Under the pieces are notes generated by a model. The model was not told the DNA's origin. It was given only the letters and a program-made list of their open reading frames with translations, and searched no databases. The translations under genes were made by a program, and so were the position numbers. Below, one piece after another: positions 12,605-13,076 of a stretch of 13,076 nucleotides of DNA. The stretch comes from Pseudomaricurvus sp965662505 (GTDB taxonomy: Bacteria; Pseudomonadota; Gammaproteobacteria; Pseudomonadales; Cellvibrionaceae), in contig NZ_CBFIHX010000100.1 in assembly GCF_965662505.1 (NCBI RefSeq), positions 1 to 13,076 of the forward strand. Direction: 5' to 3'. Position 1 is the stretch's first letter. Each line of letters opens with the position of its first letter.

Positions 12605-13076
12605 ATGAAATTTGAAGGTACTGAGAATTACGTCGCGACAGACGACTTGAGAATGGCTGTTGATGCCGCTGTGGCTCTGCAGCGCCCGCTGCTGGTGAAA
12701 GGCGAGCCGGGTACAGGTAAAACCATGCTGGCTGAGCAGGTGGCTGGTTCCATGGGGATGCGCCTGATTCAGTGGCACATTAAGTCCACCACCAAAGCTC
12801 AACAGGGCTTGTACGAGTACGATGCAGTGTCCCGTTTGAGAGACTCTCAGCTGGGCAATGACAAGGTTAACGATATCTCCAATTACCTGAAGAAAGGTAA
12901 GTTGTGGGAAGCCTTTGAATCCGAGGAGCAGGTCGTACTGCTGATTGATGAAATCGACAAAGCGGATATCGAATTCCCTAACGATTTGCTGGTTGAGCTC
13001 GATAAGATGGAGTTCTTCGTTTACGAAACCGGTGAAATCGTCAAAGCCAAGAAACGTCCTATCGTTATCATTACCA
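12605..13076 (+). CDS. MoxR-family AAA+ ATPase, N-terminal part (runs off the window)
   Basis: The first 157 codons of an AAA+ ATPase of the MoxR type are present; the gene continues past the right edge. Walker A is GEPGTGKT at residues 33-40 and Walker B is LLIDEIDKAD with D115 and E116. The WHIKSTTKAQQGLYEYD segment between them fits the MoxR subgroup. These ATPases act as chaperones, usually with a von Willebrand factor A (CoxE-like) protein encoded next to them, to assemble or insert metals or cofactors into a target complex. The target cannot be judged here because the downstream genes are not visible. ATG 12605 follows GAGGAAGAG (12592-12600), a good ribosome site. Confidence 0.9.
   Translation, partial: MKFEGTENYVATDDLRMAVDAAVALQRPLLVKGEPGTGKTMLAEQVAGSMGMRLIQWHIKSTTKAQQGLYEYDAVSRLRDSQLGNDKVNDISNYLKKGKLWEAFESEEQVVLLIDEIDKADIEFPNDLLVELDKMEFFVYETGEIVKAKKRPIVIIT

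Noticed and set aside
1..13076. CRISPR array, tRNA, rRNA, insertion sequence or prophage genes
   Set aside because: I found no CRISPR-like spacer arrays, tRNA cloverleafs, transposase motifs or phage proteins on either strand.

Overview
The window matches a gammaproteobacterial chromosome. Gene content and order resemble the polar-flagellum and chemotaxis cluster I of Pseudomonas and related marine lineages: fleN/flhG, fliA, cheY, cheZ, cheA, cheB, motC, motD, parC, parP, cheW, DUF2802. CheY, CheZ, MotC and CheW look close to Pseudomonas and Vibrio homologues as I remember them. Several proteins differ enough to suggest another genus, so I name no species.

Layout, all on the + strand. Positions 2-184 hold the end of FlhG/FleN. 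Then come the flagellar sigma factor FliA (219-968), CheY (1075-1461, TTG start), CheZ (1483-2286), CheA (2328-4733, with a 10-N assembly gap), a previously uncounted 58-codon heptad-repeat ORF (4733-4909), CheB (4906-6048), the MotC/MotD stator pair (6056-6802, 6807-7787), the ParC ATPase (7822-8640) and the ParP scaffold (8637-9704). A 328-bp gap carries an inverted repeat and a FliA-type promoter candidate, followed by CheW (10033-10518) and a DUF2802 membrane protein (10590-11012). Beyond the cluster lie an exported rhodanese with a possible ribosome-site-masking leader hairpin (11161-11601), a c-di-GMP-I (GEMM-I) riboswitch candidate (about 11770-11866) directly ahead of an unrecognised single-pass membrane protein (11880-12353), a 14-bp-stem hairpin, and the start of a MoxR-family AAA ATPase running off the right edge (12605-13076).

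How the genes work together: FliA transcribes late flagellar and chemotaxis genes. CheW and ParP couple receptors to the kinase CheA, and ParC places the array at the pole. CheA phosphorylates CheY, which acts on the motor, and CheB, which demethylates receptors. CheZ removes the phosphate from CheY. MotC/MotD form a proton-driven stator. The c-di-GMP riboswitch candidate would link the membrane protein downstream to the motile-to-sessile signal.

Most notable observations: (1) the heptad-repeat small ORF exactly bridging cheA and cheB through stop/start overlaps at both ends; (2) the riboswitch candidate controlling an unknown membrane protein; (3) four copies in the CheA linker of an acidic LLD motif resembling CheY-binding peptides of FliM and CheZ.
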